Below, one piece after another: positions 1 through 7,540 of a DNA stretch of 64,000 nucleotides (position 1 is the first letter of the stretch; every line of letters starts with the position of its first letter). Source of the DNA: [Ruminococcus] lactaris ATCC 29176 (GTDB lineage: Bacteria > Bacillota > Clostridia > Lachnospirales > Lachnospiraceae); assembly GCF_025152405.1 (NCBI RefSeq), contig NZ_CP102292.1:2046001-2110000 (forward strand), written 5' to 3'. Both the position numbers and the translations under genes were made by a program. Below the pieces are notes generated by a model that was not told the DNA's origin, did not search any database, and worked only from the letters and a program-made list of their open reading frames with translations.

Positions 1-699
1 CTGAAGTCCAAGGGATGCTGCTGAAAGTGCATTCACTCCTTTTTCCGGTGCCCCGGCGGCATGCGATGCCTTTCCAAGTACCCGGATTACTTTGGAAACG
101 AATCCGTTTCCTGTCCCGCTTCCCACGAGGATCTCATTTCCCGGACGGATATGATGTGTCAGGCAAAGATCAATATCATCAAATGCACCGATTCTCAACA
201 GTTCACATTTTCCACCACCGTAACGGATCTTTCCCTGCTCCCGGAGCTGGTTTTTAAATTCAATCTCTCCATACTCTTCTGCCGGTGTGGCAAAGAAGAC
301 AACCTGTCCATCCAGTTTCTCAGCGATCTCAGGAACCGTCAGTGCAAGTGCAGCCCCGAACACGCCTGCCATCTGTGCATGATGTCCACAGCAATGTGCC
401 GCATTGGTCTCAGGATTTGCAAAGGCATGCTCCGGGATACGGAGTGCATCCAGTTCTCCCAGCAGTGCAAGACTTGCATTTTCTTTTTTATCCTCATTCA
501 GATACGCCTTTACTCCTGTGATCGCAAATCCCTTTTCAGTCCGCAGTCCCAGTTGTTCCATTTTTTTCACAAACTTCCCGGAAGTCTGAAATTCTTTATA
601 TCCAAGCTCTGCATGGGAATAAATATCCCGTGCAAATTCAAGGATTTCTTCTCTGTGCCGGTCGATCGTTTCTATAATAAGTGCTTCTGTCTGATCCAC
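1..699 (-). CDS. M20-family amidohydrolase / peptidase (3' part missing)
   Basis: The gene runs off the left window edge, so 233 codons of the N-terminal half are visible. The likely start is a GTG at 699 behind a GGAGAGGAG ribosome-binding site. Visible motifs fit the M20D amidohydrolases that cleave N-acyl amino acids or small peptides: CGHH at about residues 104-107, a catalytic-type EEYG at about 141-144, and THHIRPG further on. The first metal motif is CGHHAQ rather than the textbook GHDGH, so the metal ligands are somewhat atypical. It lies 59 bp downstream of metQ on the same strand and is probably the last gene of that importer operon. I infer that it releases methionine or a related amino acid from an imported acylated substrate. 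The exact substrate cannot be told from sequence. Confidence 0.85.
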   Translation of the reverse strand, partial: MDQTEALIIETIDRHREEILEFARDIYSHAELGYKEFQTSGKFVKKMEQLGLRTEKGFAITGVKAYLNEDKKENASLALLGELDALRIPEHAFANPETNAAHCCGHHAQMAGVFGAALALTVPEIAEKLDGQVVFFATPAEEYGEIEFKNQLREQGKIRYGGGKCELLRIGAFDDIDLCLTHHIRPGNEILVGSGTGNGFVSKVIRVLGKASHAAGAPEKGVNALSAASLGLQ

Positions 700-758
700 T
701 GTATGCCACTCCTCTCCGTTCTCTGCTTACTCAGATTCCCTTACGGTAATTCCTTTAC

Positions 759-1592
759 TTACTGAAGTTCCTCAGGAATCCACCATAATCCGTCATTATT
801 TTCTTCCATGTACTTTTTAAATTCGTCTGAGTGATATGCATCCACGATTGCTTTTGCCCAGTCAGCATCTTTGTTCTCTTCTTTTACAACGACCTGAAGA
901 ACCAGGTAATCCTGAATGTCTTCATTTGCCAGTGCTGTAGAAGCATCAATCCCTGCATTGTATACAACACTTCCTGTGATTGCTACATAATCAAAATCAG
1001 CCATCGTTGCCGGAATCGTCATACTGTTCATCTCTGTAAACTGGATGTTGTAAGGATTTTCTACAATATCTTCCTGCGTAACTGTGGACGGATCTGCATT
1101 CTCATCAATCTTGATCCAGCCAATCTTCTGAAGCATCAGATAGCAGCGTGCTGTATTAGACGCATCATTTGGAACTGCTACTTTCGCACCATCTTTAATA
1201 TCATCCAGGGAATCATATTTATCTGAATATACACCAGCCGGTACAGTCGGGATCGGGCTGATTGCTACAAGATCACCGTCATAGCTCTTATTGAAATTAT
1301 CCATATAAGCTGTATGCTGCTCTACGTTGACATCTACTTCTCCATCATTCAGGGCGATATCTGCTGTCTGAAGATCTGACAGATCCACACCTTTCACTGT
1401 ATAGCCTTTTTCTTCCAGGATCGGAACGATCGCATCTTCAAAAAGCTCTGTATATGGTCCCTGGGATTTTCCATAAACAATCTCTTTTTTGTCTGCATTG
1501 TCTTTGGAGGAATCCTTTGTGCCTGAATTTCCGCAGCCTACAAGTCCAAGGACTGTTGTTGCTACTAAAATGCCTGCTAATACCTTTTTCAT
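759..1592 (-). CDS. metQ: MetQ/NlpA-family substrate-binding lipoprotein
   Basis: Solute-binding lipoprotein of a methionine-type ABC importer, 277 residues, normal for the family. The N-terminus is a lipoprotein signal ending in a lipobox (LVGCG, Cys20). The mature protein has the NlpA-family opening (YGKSQGPYTELFEDAIVPIL), the ALNDGEVDVN segment and a C-terminal WWIPEE. It follows metI after 125 bp that contain a tandem repeat, and precedes the M20 amidohydrolase. The family mostly binds methionine. Because an amidohydrolase is co-encoded, a related ligand such as an acylated methionine or another sulfur amino acid is possible. Assignment to the family is firm; ligand identity is inference. 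Confidence 0.93.
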   Translation of the reverse strand: MKKVLAGILVATTVLGLVGCGNSGTKDSSKDNADKKEIVYGKSQGPYTELFEDAIVPILEEKGYTVKGVDLSDLQTADIALNDGEVDVNVEQHTAYMDNFNKSYDGDLVAISPIPTVPAGVYSDKYDSLDDIKDGAKVAVPNDASNTARCYLMLQKIGWIKIDENADPSTVTQEDIVENPYNIQFTEMNSMTIPATMADFDYVAITGSVVYNAGIDASTALANEDIQDYLVLQVVVKEENKDADWAKAIVDAYHSDEFKKYMEENNDGLWWIPEELQ

Positions 1593-1617
1593 AATTTCTT
1601 ACTCCTTTTCATTTTTT

Positions 1618-1689
1618 GATCTTTATGTTTATTTTCGATCTCGCTTTATTTTCGATTTTTATGTTAATTTTAATCTCGCTTTATTTTCA
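1618..1689. repeat. Two-copy 36-bp tandem repeat between metI and metQ
   Basis: Two AT-rich units of 35-36 bp, each ending in ATCTCGCTTTATTTTC and differing at a few positions, stand head to tail in the metI-metQ gap. They make no hairpin or terminator that I can see. They separate the binding-protein gene from the permease gene and might affect the mRNA between them. Confidence 0.75.
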
Positions 1690-1717
1690 ATCTTTCTCTT
1701 TCTTTGTCAGTTTTACT

Positions 1718-2386
1718 TTAGCGGTGCTGTCTTAATTTTCTTGAAACTGCATTTCCGGCAAGCTGCAGGATCTGCACAAAGATTACTAATACGACAACGG
1801 TAAAGATCATCAGTGGGGTGTTCATTCTCTGATAACCATATGTCAGTGCCAGGTCTCCGACACCTCCTCCTCCAACATAACCTGCCATCGCAGATGCACC
1901 AAGCAGTCCGATCGTTCCGGTTGTCAGTGCAAGGACGATTGATCCTAATGTCTCAGGAAGAAGGAAATAGCGGATTACCTGCCAGGTCGATGCTCCCATT
2001 GCCTCAGCAGCTTCCAGGATTCCCGGATTGACCTCCAGGAGACTGTTCTCCATCAGTCGTGCCAGATAAGGACTGATATAAACGACCAGTGGTACAAGTG
2101 CTGCCGTACTTCCGATCGTTGTTCCGACGATTGCACGGGTAATCGGCATGATTGCCACAAGCAGAATAACAAACGGAATACTTCGTACGATATTAATGTA
2201 GATACTCACAATATTATAAAGGATCAGATTCTCTGCAAGACCGCCTTTTTTACAAAGCACCAGGATCAGTGCCAGCACGATTCCGATCACAGTTCCGATG
2301 ATCAGTGCCAAAGCGACCATATACAGGGTCTGTCCTCCGCTGGTTAAAAGCTTCTCCAGCGATACTCCAAAAAACTGCTGTTCCAT
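1718..2386 (-). CDS. metI: Methionine ABC transporter permease MetI
   Basis: Membrane permease of the MetNIQ importer, 222 residues with about five membrane segments. It carries the type I importer coupling loop near residues 127-150 (EAAEAMGAS), which contacts the MetN ATPase. The ATG shares one base with the metN stop codon (TGATG), and a GGAGG lies 8 nt upstream inside metN, so translation is probably coupled. Length and order are typical of Firmicute metNIQ operons. Confidence 0.95.
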   Translation of the reverse strand: MEQQFFGVSLEKLLTSGGQTLYMVALALIIGTVIGIVLALILVLCKKGGLAENLILYNIVSIYINIVRSIPFVILLVAIMPITRAIVGTTIGSTAALVPLVVYISPYLARLMENSLLEVNPGILEAAEAMGASTWQVIRYFLLPETLGSIVLALTTGTIGLLGASAMAGYVGGGGVGDLALTYGYQRMNTPLMIFTVVVLVIFVQILQLAGNAVSRKLRQHR

Positions 2387-3411
2387 CAGATTACCTCCAC
2401 TCTTTCCCGGATTACGCCATTTGCATCAATCTGCTTTTCAGCCTCGCAGATCTTATCTTCCGATCCGATCAACTGCAGAATAAAGACGCACATTACGTTC
2501 TCCTGTAATTCCTGTACTGTTGCTCCCAAAATATTGACGACAATTCCTTCTACCTGACAAATATCCGAGATAACCGGCCTTTTTACACTGCTGCCGATAA
2601 ATTTCAGACGCTCTACCTGGAAATGTTCTTTCTGCTCTTTTACAAGACTGACAATGCTCTCCGGAATCTGATCATTGATGACCGTCTGCACAAACCGCTT
2701 TGTGACCAGTGCCTGTGGCTTTCCAAATACATCCAGCACACTGCCTGACTCTACAACTTTTCCATTTTCCATGACTGCCACTTTATTACAGATCATCTGC
2801 ACAACCTGCATCTGATGCGTGATCAGAAGAATCGTGACTCCCATTTCTTTATTGATCTTTTTTAACAGCTTCAGAATCGACTCGGTTGTCTGTGGATCAA
2901 GTGCACTGGTTGCTTCATCACAGAGCAGAATGTCTGGCGTCGTAGTCAACGCTCTTGCAATTCCGACTCTCTGCTTCTGTCCGCCCGATAACTGGCTTAC
3001 ATAAGTATCTTTTTTATCTTCAAGTTCTACGAATCTCAGTACTTCATTTACTTTCTCCTCAATCACATCCTTCGGTGCTTTTTCAAGGATGAGCGGAAGT
3101 GCTATATTATGAAAAACGGTTTTGGAATCCAGAAGATTAAACTGCTGGAATACCATTCCGATCTTTCTTCTTAATTTTCTCAGCTCTGCCTTTTTCAGAC
3201 TTCCAAGATCCTGGTCATGTACCATGACTGTTCCACTGTCCGGGGTTTCCAGTCCGTTCACCAGTCGCAGAAGCGTTGATTTTCCTGCTCCTGAAAATCC
3301 GATAATTCCATAAATATCGCCTTTTTCCACATGAATGCTTACATCCTGTAAGGCATGTACCTCTCCGTATTTTCCTGAAAAGGTCTTATTTGTATGCTCT
3401 ACTTTAATCAT
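2386..3411 (-). CDS. metN: Methionine ABC transporter ATP-binding protein MetN
   Basis: ATPase of the MetNIQ importer, 341 residues from the ATG at 3411, which has GGAG 8 nt upstream; an in-frame GTG at 3420 is less likely. It has a Walker A motif (GFSGAGKST), the signature LSGGQKQR, Walker B (LLCDEATSALD) and an H-loop (LITHQM). The last ~90 residues form the C-terminal NIL (ACT-like) domain that gives MetN proteins feedback inhibition by methionine. First gene of the operon. No S-box or SAM riboswitch is seen upstream; a sigma-A-like promoter with a palindrome over its -35 box is seen instead. Confidence 0.96.
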   Translation of the reverse strand: MIKVEHTNKTFSGKYGEVHALQDVSIHVEKGDIYGIIGFSGAGKSTLLRLVNGLETPDSGTVMVHDQDLGSLKKAELRKLRRKIGMVFQQFNLLDSKTVFHNIALPLILEKAPKDVIEEKVNEVLRFVELEDKKDTYVSQLSGGQKQRVGIARALTTTPDILLCDEATSALDPQTTESILKLLKKINKEMGVTILLITHQMQVVQMICNKVAVMENGKVVESGSVLDVFGKPQALVTKRFVQTVINDQIPESIVSLVKEQKEHFQVERLKFIGSSVKRPVISDICQVEGIVVNILGATVQELQENVMCVFILQLIGSEDKICEAEKQIDANGVIRERVEVI

Positions 3412-3452
3412 ATCGTTCACTCCAATTTATCCTGTTCAGATTCGATAGGCGT

Positions 3453-3482
3453 ATGATACACCCCATTAACCTACTATGTCAA
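3453..3482 (-). promoter_or_regulatory. metNIQ promoter with inverted repeat over the -35 box
   Basis: On the minus strand TTGACA (3477-3482) and TATCAT (3453-3458) are separated by 18 nt and lie about 40 bp before metN. An inverted repeat with arms ACCTA and TAGGT brackets the -35 box, the place where a repressor would bind. The repeat resembles operators of Rrf2/CymR-type cysteine regulators, but that identification is a guess. Confidence 0.65.
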
Positions 3483-3519
3483 TAGGTATTATATGGTTTC
3501 GTAGATTTTACTATATTTT

Positions 3520-3548
3520 TTGCAAATTTATTCGATTTATTGTACACT
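3520..3548 (+). promoter_or_regulatory. Candidate promoter for the HAD phosphatase
   Basis: TTGCAA (3520-3525) and TACACT (3543-3548) are 17 nt apart, 41 bp before the HAD gene start. A second possible -10 (TATGAT) lies at 3550-3555. The promoter diverges from that of metN across a short AT-rich region. Confidence 0.4.
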
Positions 3549-3588
3549 GTTATGATAAATGAGAATATTCTCTGAAAGGAGCTTTACT

Positions 3589-4179
3589 ATGAAATATAAG
3601 AATATCGTATTTGACTTTGGAAATGTGATTGGAACTTTTAACGGCAGAGAGATCATTCGTTCTTTTGTTACTGATGCGACTGATGTCGATTATCTCTGCG
3701 ATCTGATCTATGCACACTGGGCTGAACTGGACAGCGGTGCGATCGATTATCAGGAGTATCGAAATGAAATTTTGCGTACGATTCCCGAAAGGCTTTATGA
3801 TCCCGTGGATCTTTTCTTCCGTGAATGGCCTGGCTGTGCAAAGCCACTGCCACAGACGCTTGCATTTGTCCGGGAATTGAAAGAGCGGGGAATCCCGGTC
3901 TATCTCCTTTCCAATGCACCGACTTACTTTGCAGATTATATGAAGGATCACGAGATCCTGAAGCCTTTTGACGGGATCCTGTTCTCTGCTCCGATCCACA
4001 TGGCAAAACCGGATCAGGAAATTTACGAATATTTCTTCCGCAAATTTGATCTGAATCCTTCTGAATGCTTCTTTATTGACGATCTTGAAAAAAATATCCA
4101 GGGAGCGAAAGATGCCGGTATGGACGGAATCATCTTTACCGGTGATATCCAGGCAGTAAAAGATGCCATTGATTTCTGA
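3589..4179 (+). CDS. HAD-family phosphatase (YihX-like)
   Basis: HAD-superfamily hydrolase of 196 residues, the only plus-strand gene in the first 58 kb apart from scraps. Start chosen at 3589, behind GAAAGGAG with 7-nt spacing. Motif I is FDFGNVIG, motif II is LLSNAP, motif III is the lysine in HMAKPDQEIYEYF, and motif IV is FIDDLEKNIQGA. Sequence and length match the YihX / epoxide-hydrolase-like branch that dephosphorylates small sugar phosphates such as glucose-1-phosphate. Substrate is unproven. It converges on smpB. Confidence 0.88.
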   Translation: MKYKNIVFDFGNVIGTFNGREIIRSFVTDATDVDYLCDLIYAHWAELDSGAIDYQEYRNEILRTIPERLYDPVDLFFREWPGCAKPLPQTLAFVRELKERGIPVYLLSNAPTYFADYMKDHEILKPFDGILFSAPIHMAKPDQEIYEYFFRKFDLNPSECFFIDDLEKNIQGAKDAGMDGIIFTGDIQAVKDAIDF

Positions 4180-4238
4180 TAAAAATGTCGTGATGCCAGG
4201 GTGCAGGCAGCTATAAAGCCTGCCCCCCCTGCTCTGCC

Positions 4239-4703
4239 CTACAGATTTCTCACTTTGAACTCCCGCTGGGCTTCCCGCTTCTGATCTTTCTTTGCGATAT
4301 CATCACGCTTGTCATACAGCTTCTTACCTTTTGCAAGCCCGATCTCCATTTTCACAAGACTTCCGCTGAAATAGACCTGCAACGGCACTACCGTAATTCC
4401 CTGCTCTTTCATTTTGCCGGAAATCTTTAAAATTTCCTTTTTATGGAGAAGTAGCTTTCTCACACGCAGCGGATCCTTATTGAAAATATTTCCCTTTTCA
4501 TATGGAGAAATATGCATGCCGTAAATATACATCTCGCCATCTTCCACCCGGATAAATGACTCTTTAATACTGCACTTTCCCATACGCAGAGACTTAACTT
4601 CCGTTCCGTGAAGTACCAGCCCCACTTCATATTTTTCAAGGATAAAATAATCATGGTATGCCTTTTTATTATTTGCGATCAGCTTTTTTTCTGTCTTTGC
4701 CAT
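4239..4703 (-). CDS. smpB: SsrA-binding protein SmpB
   Basis: SmpB, 154 residues, the protein partner of tmRNA in rescue of stalled ribosomes. It opens with the family core ([18 protein letters not shown], then HGTEVKSLR) and ends with the basic [22 protein letters not shown] tail that inserts into the ribosome. It lies 39 bp downstream of rnr, as in many Clostridia where secG-rnr-smpB form a unit. The usual downstream ssrA gene is absent here; a convergent HAD gene follows instead, so tmRNA must be encoded elsewhere. Confidence 0.97.
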   Translation of the reverse strand: MAKTEKKLIANNKKAYHDYFILEKYEVGLVLHGTEVKSLRMGKCSIKESFIRVEDGEMYIYGMHISPYEKGNIFNKDPLRVRKLLLHKKEILKISGKMKEQGITVVPLQVYFSGSLVKMEIGLAKGKKLYDKRDDIAKKDQKREAQREFKVRNL

Positions 4704-4742
4704 CTTCGTATTACATCCTCTCTCTGTTCAATCATCTGCCAG

Positions 4743-6854
4743 TCAGACAAACTCAAAATTAACTGTCCTCTGCAACCGGTCAGCATCTGTCACCCGGATC
4801 TGTACTTTCTGTCCTAATTTCCAGGTCTTTCCTGTATGCTCGCCAACCATCTCATAAGTTTCTTCTATAAAATTATAATGGTCATCCCTCATATCTGCAA
4901 CATGGATCAGACCTTCGATCGTATTCGGAAGTTCTACATAAACTCCCCATTTTGTCACACCGGAGATCACGCCCTCATACTCTCCGCCAATATGAGCCTG
5001 CATATACTCTGCTTTTTTCAATTTGACCACTTCACGCTCGGACTCTTCCGCTGTCCGCTCCCGCTGACTGCACTGAGATGCAACTTCGGTCAGAATCTTT
5101 CTGTAATGCTCCATCCGTTCCCCGGTCAGCCTTCCCCGCAGATTTTCCTTGATGATCCGATGGATCTGAAGATCAGGATATCGGCGGATCGGAGAAGTGA
5201 AATGCGTATAATATTTCGCTGCCAGTCCAAAATGCCCTGTATTTTCTGTTGTATATTTTGCCTGCTTCATTGACCGCAGGGCAAGCCGGCTGATCAGTGG
5301 TTCTTCCGGGGTTCCCTCAACTTTGCACAGAAGCTTTTGGATTTCTTTCGGTCTGACTTCATTTCTTACATGCAGGTTATAACCGAAATTATTGATAAAT
5401 GTACCTAACTTACGGATTTTTTCTTCGTCAGGCACATCATGCGTTCTGTAGAGAAATGGAATCTCTCTCCAGAAATATTCCTCTGCAACTGTCTCATTTG
5501 CAAGAAGCATAAAATCTTCTATGATCTTTGTTGCATCATTCCGGTCATAAGGCTTGATCTCAACAGGACGTCCCTTTTCATCCAGAATGATTTTTGTCTC
5601 AGGAAAATCAAAGTCGATCGAACCTCTCTTTGCACGCCTTTCCCTGATAATATCAGACAATTCTTTCATCCGCAGGATCATCGGGACAAACTCCCGATCC
5701 GCTTCCAGTGCCTCGGCATCCCCTGCAAGAACCTTTGCCACTCCGTTATAACTCATTCTTTTATCTACGCAGATTACCGTTTCAGCAATCTGATGATCCA
5801 CAACTTCGCCCTCCGGTGTCACCGTCATGATACAGGACAGGGTAAGCCGGTTCTCTCCTGCATTCAGAGAGCAGATTCCATTTGACAAAGTCTGTGGCAG
5901 CATCGGGATCACCCGGTCAGCAAGATAAACGCTTGTTCCACGTTTCAGTGCCTCCCAGTCCAATGCACTTCTCTCCTGCACATAATTTGTCACATCAGCA
6001 ATATGAACTCCCAGCCTGTAATTTTCTCCGTCCATCACAACAGAAACCGCATCATCCAGATCTTTTGCATCTTCCCCGTCGATCGTGACCATCTGCCAGT
6101 CCCGCAGATCCATTCTTCCTGCCATATCAGCCTCTGATACTTCTTTTCCCACACGAACAGCCTGATTCAGCACTTTTTCAGGAAATTCTGTAGGGATATC
6201 AAAATCTTTCACGATGGAAAGAATATCTGTACCGGGATCATTCACATGACCCAGGATCTCAATGATCTTTCCTTCCGGTTTCATATGCTCCCCGCCATAG
6301 GATGTCAGTTCCACAACTACCTTATGTCCGGTCATTGCATGGAGTTCTTTTCCTGCAGGGATATAAATATCTTTCAGGAATCTCTGATTATCCGGACGCA
6401 CAAATCCAAAACTTTTGCTCTTCTCATACAATCCGACCACTTTAGTCACCTGATGAGAAATAATTCCGACAATCTTTCCCTCCTGCCGTCTGCCGCTTGG
6501 ACTACCTGTAATAATACACTCCACTTCATCCCCCTGGAATGCACCATTTACATTTTCCGCAGGAATAAAGATATCTTCTTCCTGTCCTTCTACCATAACA
6601 AATCCAAATCCACGGATGTTCGCTTGGAATGTTCCCATGATTCTTTTCGCCTGACCCTTGCTGTACTTTCCACGCTTGGAAAGAGAAATTTTGCCTTCCT
6701 CTACCAGACTGTCCAGCACTTCCTGCAGCTCTTTCCTCTGCTCCTTCGTGATCTGAAGAACCATGGCGATCTCTTTTATTTTCATCGGCACATAAAAATC
6801 ATCACAGATAAAATCATAAATGACCTTTTTACGCTTTTCAAATGTCTGATCCAT
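4743..6854 (-). CDS. rnr: Ribonuclease R
   Basis: 3'-to-5' exoribonuclease of the RNB family, 703 residues. Start chosen at 6854 (MDQTFEKRKK) behind AAAGGAAAG; the open frame continues upstream but only adds a low-complexity basic leader. Domains in order: an N-terminal winged-helix region, cold-shock/OB domains, the catalytic RNB core (DAKDLDDAVSV with the metal-binding aspartates, and FTSPIRRYPDLQIHR), and a C-terminal S1 domain (GVISGVTKWGVYVELPNTIEG). RNase R works with SmpB/tmRNA in removing faulty mRNA, and the gene order supports that. A terminator lies between secG and this gene, so it relies on read-through or an unseen promoter. Confidence 0.97.
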   Translation of the reverse strand: MDQTFEKRKKVIYDFICDDFYVPMKIKEIAMVLQITKEQRKELQEVLDSLVEEGKISLSKRGKYSKGQAKRIMGTFQANIRGFGFVMVEGQEEDIFIPAENVNGAFQGDEVECIITGSPSGRRQEGKIVGIISHQVTKVVGLYEKSKSFGFVRPDNQRFLKDIYIPAGKELHAMTGHKVVVELTSYGGEHMKPEGKIIEILGHVNDPGTDILSIVKDFDIPTEFPEKVLNQAVRVGKEVSEADMAGRMDLRDWQMVTIDGEDAKDLDDAVSVVMDGENYRLGVHIADVTNYVQERSALDWEALKRGTSVYLADRVIPMLPQTLSNGICSLNAGENRLTLSCIMTVTPEGEVVDHQIAETVICVDKRMSYNGVAKVLAGDAEALEADREFVPMILRMKELSDIIRERRAKRGSIDFDFPETKIILDEKGRPVEIKPYDRNDATKIIEDFMLLANETVAEEYFWREIPFLYRTHDVPDEEKIRKLGTFINNFGYNLHVRNEVRPKEIQKLLCKVEGTPEEPLISRLALRSMKQAKYTTENTGHFGLAAKYYTHFTSPIRRYPDLQIHRIIKENLRGRLTGERMEHYRKILTEVASQCSQRERTAEESEREVVKLKKAEYMQAHIGGEYEGVISGVTKWGVYVELPNTIEGLIHVADMRDDHYNFIEETYEMVGEHTGKTWKLGQKVQIRVTDADRLQRTVNFEFV

Positions 6855-7015
6855 ATCTTTCCTTTCTCTGCTCTTTCTTTTCTGTTCCTTCTCTTTGCTT
6901 TTACTCCTGCATTCTTTCCCTGCGTTCCTTCTCTTCAATTTCTGATTTCCCGCTCTCGCTCTGCCTATTGTAACTCCGGCAGTTCTTTCCACTTCTCATT
7001 CGGAATACCGGGCAG

Positions 7016-7060
7016 AAAAAGATAAGGCATTCTATAACTCACCGTATAGAATGCCTTATC
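7016..7060 (-). terminator. Rho-independent terminator after secG
   Basis: A perfect 16-bp stem (GATAAGGCATTCTATA and its complement, 7021-7036 and 7045-7060) with an 8-nt loop is followed on the minus strand by five T. It lies 19 bp after the secG stop and should separate secG from rnr, perhaps only partly. Confidence 0.9.
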
Positions 7061-7078
7061 TGGAATCATCTTATGTCA

Positions 7079-7321
7079 TTAATTAAAAACCTTCAGGTTC
7101 AGTACTACTGAAAGTACGAGGAACAGGATCGCAAGAAACTTTGTAGACTTAACAAGTGCACCTTCCATAGAACGTCCCTTGTTCTGTCCCCAATATGAAT
7201 CTGCTACACCACCGATCGTTCCAAGACCTGCAGACTTACCTTCCTGTAAAAGAATGATCGCTGATAATGCGATACAGTCTATAACAAAGACAATGTATAA
7301 TACAATCTTTAAAATGTCCAT
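7079..7321 (-). CDS. secG: Preprotein translocase subunit SecG
   Basis: Small membrane subunit of the SecYEG channel, 80 residues. Start at 7321 (MDILKIVLYI) behind GGGAGGTG. Two hydrophobic segments flank the conserved cytosolic loop (LLQEGKSAGLG, then GQNKGRSMEGALVKSTKF), which defines the family. It has its own promoter and terminator. Confidence 0.95.
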   Translation of the reverse strand: MDILKIVLYIVFVIDCIALSAIILLQEGKSAGLGTIGGVADSYWGQNKGRSMEGALVKSTKFLAILFLVLSVVLNLKVFN

Positions 7322-7350
7322 TTCACACCTCCCACGGATAAACAATACAT

Positions 7351-7379
7351 ATTGTACCACAGGCTTGCCTCATTTGCAA
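7351..7379 (-). promoter_or_regulatory. secG promoter
   Basis: TTGCAA (7374-7379) and TACAAT (7351-7356, reading the minus strand) are separated by 17 nt and end 29 bp before the secG start codon. Confidence 0.7.
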
Positions 7380-7448
7380 GAGCAATCTATAAAATTGTAC
7401 TTATGAAAGTACATGATGTCTGCAGTTTCTCTGACATACTTTTGCATC

Positions 7449-7496
7449 AAAAATGGCAGACAGCTTTACAGTTGTATCTGCATTACCGTCTGCCAT
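7449..7496 (-). terminator. Rho-independent terminator after nifJ
   Basis: ATGGCAGAC and GTCTGCCAT arms (9 bp) enclose a 26-nt loop and are followed by TTTTT on the minus strand, 45 bp past the PFOR stop codon. Confidence 0.8.
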
Positions 7497-7540
7497 TCTC
7501 CTGACCGGTCAACCCGTCAGATTAAAGTCCAAAAATCCAA

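Noticed and set aside
3411..3589. SAM riboswitch (S-box) before metNIQ
   Set aside because: The leader is about 40 nt and holds no S-box core; only a promoter and palindrome are present.
4180..4238. tmRNA gene or terminator after smpB
   Set aside because: The 59-bp gap has only a GCAGGC/GCCTGC hairpin without T-tract and a GATGCCAGGGT stretch that may be a repeat scrap; far too short for ssrA.
6855..6992. 46-residue N-terminal extension of RNase R
   Set aside because: It is low-complexity Lys/Arg/Glu, lies before a good ribosome site and is outside the family alignment.
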